This document shows positions 36,226 to 46,813 of a stretch of DNA of 64,000 nucleotides, piece by piece (the first letter of the stretch is position 1; each line of letters starts with the position of its first letter). A program made the translations under genes and the position numbers. Source of the DNA: Anastatus disparis (taxonomy: Eukaryota; Arthropoda; Insecta; Hymenoptera; Eupelmidae); contig JAFFSR010000227.1 in NCBI GenBank assembly GCA_017163975.1, positions 5,756,501 through 5,820,500 of the forward strand, in the 5' to 3' direction. The notes beneath the pieces are model-generated. The model saw only the letters and a program-made list of their open reading frames with translations. It was not told the origin of the DNA and made no database searches.

Positions 36226-36957
36226 CCGGTTTGCTCGACAAATTACACATACAATTTTTACATGATTATATTTATACAATAAAGGAGATGTAAAACAGAC
36301 ACTATACCTGTACTCATAAATCTTTTTATTTAATTTAACAGATTGACTTGTAGTATGTACCATGGAGATTATTCAGTTAAATTTCCAAATGAATTCATTA
36401 ATTAGTTGCTAAAAAATTTGTATTTCTGGTACAAAATCGAAAAATTTTAATATACAATATTGCAACTCAAAATTCTCAATAACTAATGAATGAATTTATT
36501 TAAAAATTTAACTGAACAATTAAAAGATGGACAATATTCATGAGTGCAGGTGTAGTTTGTATATAATTCGTAAACAAAGTTTTCACGCGATACCTTTGAT
36601 ACTGTTCATAATATTTCCAAAAACTTTTTTATAAACTCTCCTTACATAAATAAAGTAATCCCTACATAAATATTCGCCACAAACTAAAACGTTTTTGCAT
36701 CAATTGACTAAGTCTATGTTTTGTTTCGATATGACTTTATAAAGTTTATTTTTTGAATAGCTAAATTTTTCACGTGCATTTGCCTTTGAATAGTCAAAGC
36801 TTATAAATCTCGTGCATTAATAGCTGGGAAGAACCCGGTTTTATCTCTCTTGTTGCTTTTATTTTATTATGACACTGCGGCTACGTTTTCTTTCCCCCAA
36901 CGGTTTTGTACGATCTTATTATTAAAAAAATTTTTCCTCTCAAAACTTGTCGTGAGT

Positions 36958-36997
36958 TTATATAAAGATGAGGATAAAGTCTCGAAGAAATCAGTGA
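36958..36997 (+). promoter_or_regulatory. Core promoter (TATA box + TCAGT initiator) of the CS-alpha-beta gene
   Basis: TTATATAAAG at 36,958-36,967 is followed, with standard ~30-bp spacing, by TCAGT at 36,991-36,995, the arthropod initiator. Transcription should start at about 36,993, leaving a ~53-base unspliced 5' UTR before the ATG at 37,046. Confidence 0.7.
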
Positions 36998-37045
36998 TAA
37001 GTTGGTTTTTCAGCGAAGATTGTGGCGCATTAAAAAGTTGCAATA

Positions 37046-37151
37046 ATGAAAGTTATTTATTTTGCTTTTCTCTTAGTTTTTATTCTGGCGTACTTTGCAG
37101 ATACTGTTTCGTCTGAAAAAGAAGACGTTCATTATATTATCAAGAATAGTA
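37046..37151 (+). CDS. Secreted CS-alpha-beta peptide gene, exon 1 (signal peptide and propeptide)
   Basis: Exon 1 encodes 35 codons plus one base. Residues 1-~23 are a classic signal peptide: Lys at position 2, a long hydrophobic core (FAFLLVFILAYFA) and a small-residue cleavage region (TVSS). A short acidic stretch follows before the cysteine domain, which lies in exon 2. Donor is AGTA|GTAAGT, phase 1. The start codon is the first ATG after the predicted transcription start. The two-exon layout, with the signal peptide on exon 1 and the cysteine domain on exon 2 joined by a phase-1 intron, is common in genes for small secreted cysteine-rich peptides of arthropods. The gene lies about 400 bp beyond the tandem array. 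Confidence 0.78.
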
Positions 37152-37459
37152 GTAAGTACCTATTAATATTTTGGAATTTAACAAAAACATCTCTAATTTC
37201 TTCATAGATCTGTAAAAGCTTTTCTTCAAAATCATAATTTAATAACTGGAAATCGTATATAAATATCAGTTTCCTTCAAGGAAAATTTTATATTTTAAAG
37301 TAATCAATATATTTTTTATTCTTTCCACAAAATTGATTGTGCGCTTTCGAAAATTTCATATACGATATGTTCATCAATAAATTCCAATTTAAAGAAATTT
37401 GATATTTTAATCCGTAAATTGACCGATCTCTTTTCATTAAAATTTCTATTTTTTTTCAG
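37152..37459 (+). other. Intron of the CS-alpha-beta peptide gene
   Basis: 308-bp phase-1 intron, GTAAGT donor, T-rich tract and TTTTCAG acceptor (AG at 37,458-37,459). Confidence 0.78.
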
Positions 37460-37560
37460 GATGCATGGAAAATGACTGCTCGATTGATTGCAATAGAAAA
37501 TTCAACATAAAATCCAAATGCGTGCGTGATACTTGCGAATGTCGACGTAAAATATTATAA
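37460..37560 (+). CDS. Secreted CS-alpha-beta peptide gene, exon 2 (six-cysteine domain)
   Basis: Exon 2 completes a 68-residue precursor with a ~32-residue basic mature region. Six cysteines at residues 37, 42, 46, 56, 61 and 63 give the spacing C-x4-C-x3-C-x9-C-x4-C-x-C. The CxxxC...CxC core is the diagnostic pattern of the cysteine-stabilised alpha/beta fold shared by insect defensins, drosomycin-like peptides and short scorpion potassium-channel toxins. The stop is TAA at 37,558-37,560. Whether it is an immune peptide or a venom/gland product cannot be told from sequence. The short N-loop (x4) and small size are closer to short-chain toxin-like or atypical defensins than to classic insect defensin, which usually has a longer first loop. 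Fold assignment is good; biological role is open. Confidence 0.78.
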
Positions 37561-37592
37561 TTTTTTATAATCATTAAAAGTAGCTGTCGATA

Positions 37593-37598
37593 AATAAA
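37593..37598 (+). terminator. Poly(A) signal of the CS-alpha-beta gene
   Basis: AATAAA 33 bases after the stop codon, giving a very short 3' UTR. Confidence 0.65.
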
Positions 37599-40500
37599 GT
37601 TTTATATTTTTCTTTGATGAAAAAATTATCATCTATTAAAATTAAAACTGATGTGCATGTATATTTTAAGCTTGTATTGATAAGTTATTGTAACTAATAA
37701 ATTGATGAATCATAATTTATAATGAAACGAATGATTAAACAATTTCTTAGAAATTCTATATTGGTATAGACGTAAATTAATACTTATCGCGTAAAAAGAT
37801 GAATACTATAACCTTTGCCATGTTAATTATAATGTTGACATATTCGATTTCCTTATAATAAAGTTAAAAAAAAAGTGATGCATATATTCTCAACAGAAAT
37901 ATCCAGAATTTCAACTTTTTTTTAAACCAACCAATAATTATATAATTTTTCTTTCCTTTTTTTTTTTAATTTTCGCTATTCATCTTTGTCGTACAGGTGT
38001 ACTTTTACCATCTATATATATATACCTTAACCTCCTCCCACATATCCTCTCACCTCTCTCCATTGTTTATTCAACCATACAACTAATTCCTCAAATTTCT
38101 TTTACAACACTCTTATCCTTGGAAATCAGGAAGTAGACGATAATAGCACGTATACGTGTATGTGCTCACAATGGCTATATGGCGCGGTAAGTCGAAAGTC
38201 GTCGCGAGTTATAAAACGGCACGCGTACATGTACATGGATATGTCTGTATATAAAAGTGCATACACGCACACATATCTATATATGTACACTCATACATAG
38301 AAGCATTGCAGGACAGATGTGTCGTTTTCGCGCTAAGGGGGGCAGGTGCGTATAGGTCGAACGTAAAACGCGTGCCAAACCCCCACTGGTTCTAGCCCAT
38401 TCAAGACTATAATTTACTTGAAGAATGCCTCTGAGCACAGAGAGAGAGAGAGAGAGAGAGAAATAGAGAGCTGCTCGTTAAGGACAGGGGGGTAGTTTGT
38501 CGATTCCTATATACGCAAGTTTGACTTTTAGGGGGTTCGACGAACGCTAGAAGAGAGAGAGAAGGAGAAAGAAAAAAAAGAGAGAGAAAAAGAGTAATCA
38601 CAGTCGATGCAGATTAATTGTTATATGAAAATTTATATGTGGGTATTAATTTTCTAGGCTCTATCGGAGGTATTGAATATGGGGATTTCGATTGATATGC
38701 TATACGCGTATGTATACAGTGGACACGGGAAAATATATGGGGATTGATTTTAGTACGAAATAAAATTTAGATCATCTGAAGGAAACGGAATTTATTGCCG
38801 TTCGGTATGTATAAATATGCGGAGAAATTTGTCGAAATAGCAGTAATAAAAAAATTTTATTCAGGGCCAGATTAATTTATGTATTATGTATTATACTAAA
38901 ATTATTTAGGTACGTCGAATATAATTTTGTTTATGATTTGATGAAATAAAATATTCATTTTAATAATTGGATGGTATAATTGGTTCTTAGAAACATTTAG
39001 ATCTTACATCATTTTAATATTTAATAATAATTAAATCTTCATAAAAAAATAATCATTTATTTTAAAACTGTTTCTAAATATTATGAAATGGATTTCTTAA
39101 TAATTTTTAAACACAAAAACTAAAATCAATTAAGATTAAATTAAAAATAGATTTACACGCAAAGAAATTTAAAACCAAATTGGCTTTGTTAAAGATAATT
39201 ACAACTTAATTTTATGTGATAAAAATAAATATTGAAACGTATCTAATTTAGTATTACGTAAATCAAGTTAAATCAGCTTTATCATAAACTTATTAATGTC
39301 TGCTTTTCTTGTTTCAACTTGAATCCCGCATATGTGCATAAGTATAACTTTTATGTTAAAATAGAAGTATTAAAATTATTTTATTTAAAATAAGTATAAA
39401 AGACTTTTAATCATCTAATTAATATGAAAAAATCATAATAAATTCATAAAAAAAAAAAAAAAAAAGCACTTATAATCTTTTAATATAGTCTTCCTGTAAC
39501 AATGTGCTTTACCAACTAATTCAACTTTACGATGGGGTTGATTTAGATTGATCTCGAAGCACTGGCTTAGTACTGCTAAAGCAAGATAGCAGAATTGGTT
39601 TTATGCATGTTGTAAATCAATTCAGTTATAAATAAAATAAGAATTTTTTTTCAAATTTTTCACTCGAAATTTCTTATTGTTTAAAAACTGTGTTATAATT
39701 CATTTTTTAATTTAAATAAAATTTGAAAAAAAATTGATAAAAAAACAGTACAAACTCAAAACTTTTCTCCACAACTATAAACAAAATAAAAATCTTTTGA
39801 ATCAACAATCGTCCTAAACGTTATTTTAATCACTTGTAAAATCCTATATACTAAGTACACTTTTATTGTCAGACTTTTTATTATATATATTATTCGACTA
39901 AATGTCATTGTCGCACCCGCGCTTAAACTTGCTTTTAAAAAGGGAGGGCTTTAAGCACAGGATTACAACGACTGTTTAGTCACTAAAAAGTTTACTCTGT
40001 AACATTACTATGGCCAATCCCCTTGTATGTAAAGATTTAACAAAGCGAAAATGCAAGAGGCTTATTTAAGAAATAAAAACAAATATAATGTACGCTTCTG
40101 CGATTTGAATGTTAAGTCGAATGGTGTGTGTATTTTGTACTGGGTTCAAAGAGTGAACTTAATGTGTATGTTTAAATTGTATGCTTAATTTGTAGGATTT
40201 ATTGAATTTTAATTTTTTTTTTATTAATGTTTAAGGTAGTTTGTCTAGTAATGAATCATCTTTTTAATGGATAATCGTAATTTTTTTAAATGATTTATAT
40301 AAACTGGTATATAGTGAATTATTTTTGACATTTTAATATCTTTCTTTAAGAAAAATTTGTATTAAAATTTGGATTAAAACTTGTAATTGTATTAAAACTT
40401 TTTAAAATAACATACAAAAATTCATCAAATAATCCTGTATAATTTTGTGGATTTTACAACATTTTTGGATGATAAAAATTTATATAAATATGTACTTATA

Positions 40501-40606
40501 ATTGCTTCGAAATTTATATTAAGAAATCTACAAAAATTCATACATTATTTCAACAAAAATATTTGCAAAATTTTTTCATAAGAGTTGATAAATATTTCAT
40601 TAAGAA
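37599..40606. other. Intergenic sequence
   Basis: No gene recognised. A 19-codon hydrophobic frame with signal-peptide character (37,799-37,858) is followed at once by AATAAA. A less A+T-rich island at 37.98-38.77 kb has C-rich sequence on its left (CCTCCTCCCACATATCCTCTC near 38,030) and G-rich sequence on its right, plus an AG microsatellite (38,441-38,461). The remainder is A+T-rich. Confidence 0.4.
38440..38461. repeat. AG microsatellite
   Basis: Eleven AG repeats in a purine-rich stretch. Confidence 0.8.
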
Positions 40607-42400
40607 CCCTGGTAGAAAATTAAGGATAAGATATGCTCAGATAACTAACTGTTGGCTATATCTCGTCGCTACGCAGTCGCGATAAGTGACCGATAAATAC
40701 ACGATAATATATTAAAGACTACATAGTTGATATAAAATATAATCACTAAAATAATTAAAATTTTTTTCTTCTGATTTGAAATAAATTATAAATATTATAT
40801 AATTCATTAATACAATTCATATGAGTTGTAAATAATTTTCAATTAAAATCGTTTATAGAAAGCGAATCTGTATATATACATGCTGCCCACGATGGCGCCC
40901 GTTTGTACAATCGTACAATATATCCTATAGTTGCGAATACTGAATGTTAGCTGTGCGCGCATCACTCGACGCTTCGTCTTCTATAAGCATATCTATCTTC
41001 ATCACTGTATGTGCAGGTTAGATTGACTTAACTTAGCTTTAAAATTATTAAAGATACATATACTATTATTGTAATAGCGTTAACATTTTCTGTTCTTTAT
41101 TCTATAACTTAAATTTATTTGCGAACATACACAGTATGATTATGAATAAAATATCCATGTAAAATCAGTGAGTGCGAAGTGCGAGTGAGCGAGTGTATAT
41201 GGAAACTTAGTGTGAGAGAATATACTGTAAAAAAATAGCGAGAAATCACTTCGTTGGTCGACGATTTCAATGCGACCATGCATCGTCGATGTTATTTAAC
41301 ATCGTTGAAGCGCGAAATCTAACTGATTTTTTCTCATGCGTGCTGGGTAAGTGGCCTATTGCGCATGCGTTTTCGGGGTGGTAAGTAGCTAATAGCGCGC
41401 CGCCGCGTGTTGTTTTTGAGGGCGTGTGTTTCACAGCTATGTATAATATTGTTTTATATTAAATCACGTAAATACGTTACGTTCATGTAAAGTGTCACGC
41501 AAAAGCGTTAATTAATGTAAAACCGCAAAGGTTTATAGAAGCGCAGCGCCCTCATACTGTATTTGAAGAAACATCGACCATATGATGAATTTTCTACTCT
41601 ATCTCGCTTTAACCTCTGACAAAGTAAATCGTATCTATTATCGTATTATTTTTACATTAACGAAATCGTGATTATTCGGGATATACGTGAAATTGGTGAA
41701 CTAAAAATATAAATTTATTAAATTTGTTAATTTAATTTAATGAATAAAAATGTTTTTTTCTAATAAAAATTAATATTTTTGTATAAATATCTTTTTTGAT
41801 TTATCAACAAATATTTTTAATGGAGGGGCTTCGCCCCCCAACCCCCCTTTCCGCGCCCTAACATGCCACTCTCTCTCTCTTACGCCCAGCACTTATGAGA
41901 AAAAATAGTATGTGAATCTCGTTCAGTTTAGTTGACTATTGCGCCAACTAAACCTTACTCGTTACACAATATACTATAATCTAAAAATCATGTGTTCGGT
42001 TTACGTGAAATCACGCAAAGCACGTTAAAATGTCGCCGTTGAACGAAGTTAAATAACCTCGACGATGCATGGACACATTGAAATCGTCGACCAACGACGT
42101 GATTCCCCACTACTTTTTTTACAGTGTATGACTGTCCGTTTAGGAACTGAAAAGGAAACAAGGAGTAAACAGTCTTTCTCTTTCTCACTAACTGTGTTCC
42201 CATATGCGTGCTCACTCGCACTTTGTAATATGCTGTTTATGAATATAGTATAATTCAACATTAACTATATTCTCCCGATACCATCGCGATAATTCGTTAA
42301 GAGTAATGAAGTTTTATCGCGATATCTAAAAGCATATGATCGCGACTGCCCATAAAATACGGGATGATATACTGAAAATATGCTCAACTTTCTACCAGGG
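40607..42400. mobile_element. Non-autonomous DNA element with long inverted repeats, ~1.8 kb
   Basis: The ends are inverted: CCCTGGTAGAAA at 40,607 and its complement ending at 42,400. Inside, long imperfect arms match, for example TCGTTGGTCGACGATTTCAA at about 41,251-41,270 against the reverse complement around 42,077-42,098. Matching GTGCGAGTGAGC, TACTGTAAAAAAA and TTTTTTCTCATxxGTGCTGGG blocks follow in the same order. The left arm has ~380 bp extra between the terminus and the shared block (about 40,700-41,090), likely a later insertion. A GGGGCTTCGCCCC hairpin lies at 41,825-41,837. No transposase frame, and no clear target duplication. Superfamily not assigned. Confidence 0.65.
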
Positions 42401-42560
42401 AATCAAATAAAATTTCAGAGAGTTCAGTATCGAGAGAAATATAATTTATAATAATAAAAAAATTCATTTAATTTAGTAAGAACAGAATATATGCGAGTTA
42501 AAAAAAATTATATCCGCAGTACACAAAGATTCCTAATCGAATTTTATTTTATCTTTTTAA

Positions 42561-42752
42561 ATTTTGTTTGACATCGCTGTATTTATCTTATCATTGCGAT
42601 GGTAATTAGCGACGGAAGTCGTCAGTGTGTTTGTGAAAAAAGAACATGTAACGTACAGTGGTGCTTGTATTAATCAGCCGAGAGTGGGATTCGAACTTGG
42701 GATCTCAAGATTACGAATCCAATGCTCTACCGAATAAGCCACTGACGACCTT
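42561..42752 (-). repeat. tRNA-derived SINE, copy 2
   Basis: Minus-strand copy of the SINE at 13.3 kb: B box complement (GGATTCGAACTTGGGATC), A box complement (GCTCTACCGAATAAGCCACTG) and the body motif TAATTAGCGACGGA. It lies within a larger segment duplicated in inverted orientation at 46.6-47.0 kb. A plus-strand frame through it is a known type of SINE artefact. Confidence 0.85.
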
Positions 42753-42960
42753 GATATTTTGTTATTTACTTTATTTAATTAAAACTAAAACAATTTTAAA
42801 AATCTATTTCATGATCTTTTTTGACAAGCTTAACATTATAAATGGAAAAATGAATATTTTTAACAGTTATAATAAGCATAAGATATATTAATTTAATATT
42901 AAAAATCAATCCATTGAGACTAAAATACTTCCTCATAATTTCTACTAATTTCATGAAATA
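42753..42960 (-). repeat. Flank of SINE copy 2 shared with 46,590-46,813
   Basis: Read on the minus strand, this A+T-rich stretch aligns with 46,590-46,813 (shared: AATGGATTGATTTTTAATATT, GTTTTAGTTTTAATTAA, TCAAAAAAGATxATGAAATA). The other SINE copies do not share it, so the duplication included DNA beside the SINE. Confidence 0.65.
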
Positions 42961-43633
42961 GTATAGCTTTCAACATAATAACTACTTAAACTTAAAACCA
43001 TTATTATCCAATAAATACATTCCACTTTCAACACTAAAACAAATTTTTTTTCTTATGTTACAGAATATAATCCCTACATCTATTAGAAACTCAATAAAAC
43101 CAAAGCGCACCTTAAACTTATTCTCAATAATGCTGGAATCGTAAAAAGAAAATCAATAAGATAAAATACAGGAAATTCGATCCGGCATAGTCGATATAAG
43201 CACATAGCGGTTCTTTGAGTTGCGTGCGTTGTCCGCGATGTATATACGGATACATAATAGTCTCGAACCGTAAAAAAATAGAAGCAACAGTGTAAAAAAG
43301 TTAAAAAAAAAAAGGTAAAGGTGAAGACTCATTTGCATAATAACTCGAGCGTGTAGCGTTTATAAGTAATGCTGTATACGTTACAAAACACGTAACTCGA
43401 ACAAGTGCTTGAATTCATTAACCTGTTAACGATCAGATAAAAGTTTAGTTTTATACGTATATGTGCGTACGTGCTGCACTGATTTCTCTGGGAGATTTTT
43501 AAATTGTTCAGGTATGTGATTTTGATAGATTATTTTTTAAAATAACTCTGTATTATAATTTTTTTATATTCTCGTTGTAAATGCAGGTATGAAAGTACTC
43601 ATACTGTAAATGAGTTGTAATATAATAGTATAT
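42961..43633. other. Intergenic A+T-rich sequence
   Basis: Nothing recognised other than a composition change, A/C-rich on the left and T/G-rich on the right, around 43.2-43.5 kb. Confidence 0.35.
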
Positions 43634-43850
43634 TTCGGTACTAGTGCGATAAAGTGATTTTTTACTCGTGTGGCGGTTTGCGCCCGAGCGAAGCGAGGGT
43701 GAAAAGGTCACACGAGTAAGAAATCACTTTCTCGCACGAGTGCCGAACACTATTTTTCGACACGACGTGTGAGAAGCTCCATTTTCGCACGTGTCACTTT
43801 GTACAGCATGCGTGAAATCGAGCTTCTCGCACGGAGTGTCAAAAAAATTT
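43634..43850. repeat. Pair of adjacent hairpin (foldback) elements
   Basis: Hairpin A, 43,634-43,747: TTCGGTACTAGTGCGATAAA pairs with the right arm ...TTCTCGCACGAGTGCCGAA, and TACTCGTGTG with CACACGAGTA. The loop contains CGAGCGAAGCGAGGG. Hairpin B, 43,759-43,840: GACACGACGTGTGAGAAGCT pairs with GAGCTTCTCGCACGGAGTGTC (18 of 21). Both are clearly more G+C-rich than their surroundings and have no coding frame. A similar two-hairpin arrangement occurs at 46.37-46.54 kb. Confidence 0.75.
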
Positions 43851-46317
43851 TTAAGCATTCTAGTAATTTTATATTTTGTAGGTGTGTAACTAAATTTTTT
43901 AAATCGTGTATAGAGAGCTATATTTTTTAAAGTGCAAGTATTTTTTTTTCCAAATGAAATACAAGAAAAAAATTATGACATTACTATTGAACAAAATGAT
44001 ACTAATGTTTATAATAAATTTTTTATTTATCTCAGTGTTAATTTAAAAAAAAATTAAAATGAATAATAAATGTTCTTTTTTATGATAGTTTATCTCATTA
44101 TATTTAGATACAAAATCAAATTATAAACGAGAAAATGTAGCAATTCTAAATCCCATAAATAATACAATAACATTGAAAAAAAATCTCTAATTGAATTCTA
44201 AACACAAACAATATCAAACAATCTCTGGACACTCTCATCTCTTATCTCACGTCATATACATCCATCAAAATTTATCAAGCATATTTTTGCCATCCTACAC
44301 CAAAAACTCTTATATTCTGTCTGTCATCATTGCACTTGGCAATGCTACACATACTAAACAGTCAAGTGGTGCACGGTGTCCATCAATCGAATCGGTATTC
44401 GTCATCGGTACAGTGCTAGCTCATTAAACACCCGCAGCCCTTACTATATGTGTGCGCGTGTGTGTGTATATATATGCACGTAAAAGTCTTTGATTTTGAC
44501 CCTTATTGTACACCCCATATAACTATGATAGAGTAAAAACTTTTCATACCATCTGTGCATTTGTAACAAAGTTCTTTGGCTCTTCCCTTTCCCTTTGATT
44601 CACTTTTTCTCTCTCTCTTTCTCTCTCTCTCTCTCACTTGCTCTAGTATGGAGCAACGAGATTTGCACCGTACATACACATGAAGCTTATCCGCGAGGAA
44701 TGAAAATGTCTGGTGGGTGGAAACTTTTCGTATTACAAAAACTCATAGGGAATTTTCGACATTTCTAGAATCTGTATTAATGTATTCCAGTTAAGGGAGA
44801 TAAAAGAAAGTTGTTGGTTTTGGGTTTCTCCTTGTTGGGTATTAAGAGGTGAATTTTTGGGTTTTAACGTATAATGAGGAGGGGGCATAATGGTAATTTC
44901 AATTTTCAAAGTAGGATTGATATTTATTGAAAAGACAGTTTGGTAATTCGTTTATTTTAATATTTATGATAATGAATTCCTTTCAAACGAAATTCTACTA
45001 TGGATGATATTGAACTAAATAATTATGATCATTTTTATGTCAGTTTCTAAATACAGATCTAAATTTATTGCTATCACGTCATCCACAATTTCAAATGCGG
45101 AATTCGAATGTTTTGAATGGAAGGATCAGCTAATGTACATTTTATTTCCCAATTAAATTGTGTTTATTTATGAATTTGAAAAAAATAATTTTAAAAATAA
45201 AACTAAAATTCTATTGGTATATTTTATCAGATTAAAACAAACTTTATCATCTCAATACTTACATTGTCTATTGATATAAAATATACTATCGCCAATTACA
45301 TTACTATTATATTATGGCAATTTTTTAAAATTCATTTATAAGCCTAAAAAACTTGTCGTTTCAAACTCACATTTCAAACTAAAAAAATAAACGTACACAA
45401 ACAACATACTTAAAAACAAAATTGAATTTCCGAAACAGATTAGTCACCCCCGGCGCGTAACTTCTTGAATAATTAATTCTTCAACCCTTTTCATGAAGAA
45501 AAAAAAAAGAAATCATGCAACGTTAGTCAAGCATTAATCACCGTAAAAATCATCATGCCATGAACAATTCAAAAAGTTAAACATACAATCGCACATACAA
45601 ATCAACCTAAAAATCACTCGCTTTCTTTCTTATATTACACGTTTATTATTATTTAACGTTTTCGCGATCGCGCATATATTTTTTTTCTTTTTTTATATAA
45701 CCTCCAGCAGCAGTACAATAAACCAAAGCCCGTAAAAGACAAACACACAAGCTATACGTAATATTACCTTCCATTGTAACAATGAAAAAAGAGTAAAAAA
45801 AGAAAATAAAAAAAATACATATAAAGGGTGCGAGGGTGATAACCCATTGTTGCTCAGACGTTATGGTTCGCCGGCTACGATTTAATATCGAACGTTATGT
45901 ACCTAACATATATTTTTTTTTTTTTTTTCAAAAGACAAGAAGTCATTCGAGAATACTTGAATATGTACGTATGATTTATGTAATGTGTAACTTTTAGTTG
46001 TTCTATAATTTTTATTGACTAAAAAAGAATTGACTAGTATATAACATGTTGTAGGAGAATTTTTCTTTTATTTGACCTGTCTGTTTTAAGGGTGGTGGTG
46101 GTAAAGGACCTTTTGTTTTTTAATACTTATGTAGTTATGATTGAATTTTAATGAACTTTTGATTATCGGTTGACGTTGGAAATTTTGACTGTTAATAATA
46201 CAATATTAGGGCAAAATCTTTTGTTTTTTAGTGATATGTTATTGGGATTAAATTATTTGTACCTTTTGCCTCTATTGTTTGAGTGATGTTAATGACTGTT
46301 CAAAATTATATTAAAGA
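43851..46317. other. Intergenic sequence
   Basis: No gene recognised. A strand-composition reversal is centred at about 44.5 kb (44,221-44,280: 18 C, 4 G; 44,821-44,880: 18 G, 4 C) with a TCTCTC tract at 44,609-44,634, and a second at about 45.85 kb. Confidence 0.35.
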
Positions 46318-46353
46318 GGGCGTCAATGGCTCATTTGGTAGAGCGGTGGATAC
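46318..46353 (+). repeat. Truncated SINE head
   Basis: GTCAATGGCTCATTTGGTAG and GAGCGGTGGAT match the start of the tRNA-derived SINE (A-box region). The match then stops at GTGGAT, where the neighbouring hairpin pair begins. No B box or body remains. Confidence 0.6.
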
Positions 46354-46365
46354 GAAAAAAATTTG

Positions 46366-46534
46366 TTTTATACCACTCTAACCTCAAAATCATAACTTTA
46401 AAATGATTATTCGGCTCTCGTGGTATAAAATATATTATGAAACTGATATGTAAAGGCTTTTTTACGAAACTCGATACAGCCCTCGCCTCCGGCTCGGGCT
46501 GTAAACTTCTCGTTTCGTAAATAAAGCCTTTACA
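46366..46534. repeat. Second pair of adjacent hairpins
   Basis: Hairpin A: TTTTATACCAC (46,366-46,376) with GTGGTATAAAA (46,420-46,430). Hairpin B: TGTAAAGGCTT (46,449-46,459) with AAGCCTTTACA (46,524-46,534), enclosing further paired blocks TTACGAAAC/GTTTCGTAA and TACAGCCC/GGGCTGTA. The loop is GC-rich (CTCGCCTCCGGCTCGG). Same architecture as 43,634-43,840 but different arm sequences. It abuts the truncated SINE. Confidence 0.7.
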
Positions 46535-46589
46535 CACCCGTTTAATAATGTACTATTAGTCTTGGAAATGAAATGTTTTTAAATTTAAG

Positions 46590-46813
46590 CAATGTTGAAA
46601 GCTTTAAAAATTTGTAGAAATTTTGTGAAAGTGTTTTAGTTTTAATGGATTGATTTTTAATATTGAATTAATATATTTTATGCTAATTATGACAATTAAA
46701 AATATTTATTTTTTCATTTATAATCTTAAACTTATCAAAAAAGATTATGAAATAAATATAGATTTTTAAAAATTATTATAGTTTTAATTAAGTAAAATAA
46801 ATAAAAGAAAACC
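46590..46813 (+). repeat. Flank of SINE copy 3 duplicated from 42.75-42.96 kb
   Basis: Inverted-orientation match to 42,753-42,960 (blocks AATGGATTGATTTTTAATATT and ATCAAAAAAGATTATGAAAT). Together with SINE copies 2 and 3 this defines a duplication of ~400 bp. Confidence 0.65.

Larger units (their letters stand above)
27290..36560 (+). repeat. Tandem array of five ~1.95-kb units
   Basis: Equivalent positions (the ATG of the internal frame) recur at 27,621, 29,553, 31,506, 33,801 and 35,730. Spacing is 1,932, 1,953, 2,295 and 1,929 bp; the long interval drops to 1,936 bp once a 359-bp insertion is removed. Units 2-4 are almost identical over their whole length. Unit 1 differs by several percent, and unit 5 is diverged and broken, with only weak similarity surviving at 36,281-36,560. 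Each full unit holds, in order: a conserved leader ('TAAAGCAAAGATGGA'), a 78-codon frame, an A+T-rich stretch, (TA)n-(TG)n, a region of CTGTAAATAA-like sub-repeats, a second (TA)n tract, and a tail (GACGCAGGGTAGAGCCTAAG). Homogeneous middle copies with diverged edges are the usual result of unequal exchange. Confidence 0.93.

Noticed and set aside
27290..36560. CRISPR-like or integrated viral segment interpretation of the tandem array
   Set aside because: Units are ~1.95 kb without repeat-spacer structure, and no viral structural or replication gene is recognisable.
36826..36836. NF-kappaB site upstream of the CS-alpha-beta gene (GGGAAGAACCC)
   Set aside because: It does not match the insect Rel consensus at the central positions, so immune regulation cannot be claimed from it.
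40607..40620. piggyBac assignment for the 1.8-kb element (TTAA just left of CCCTGG)
   Set aside because: TTAA is three bases away from the terminus on the left and absent on the right.
42658..42891. Frame beginning with a Trp-Asp-Ser-Asn-Leu-Gly motif
   Set aside because: This is the SINE (tRNA-like B and A boxes) read as protein, a common artefact in insect gene sets. The frame near 49,936-50,145 (-) is the same kind of artefact.
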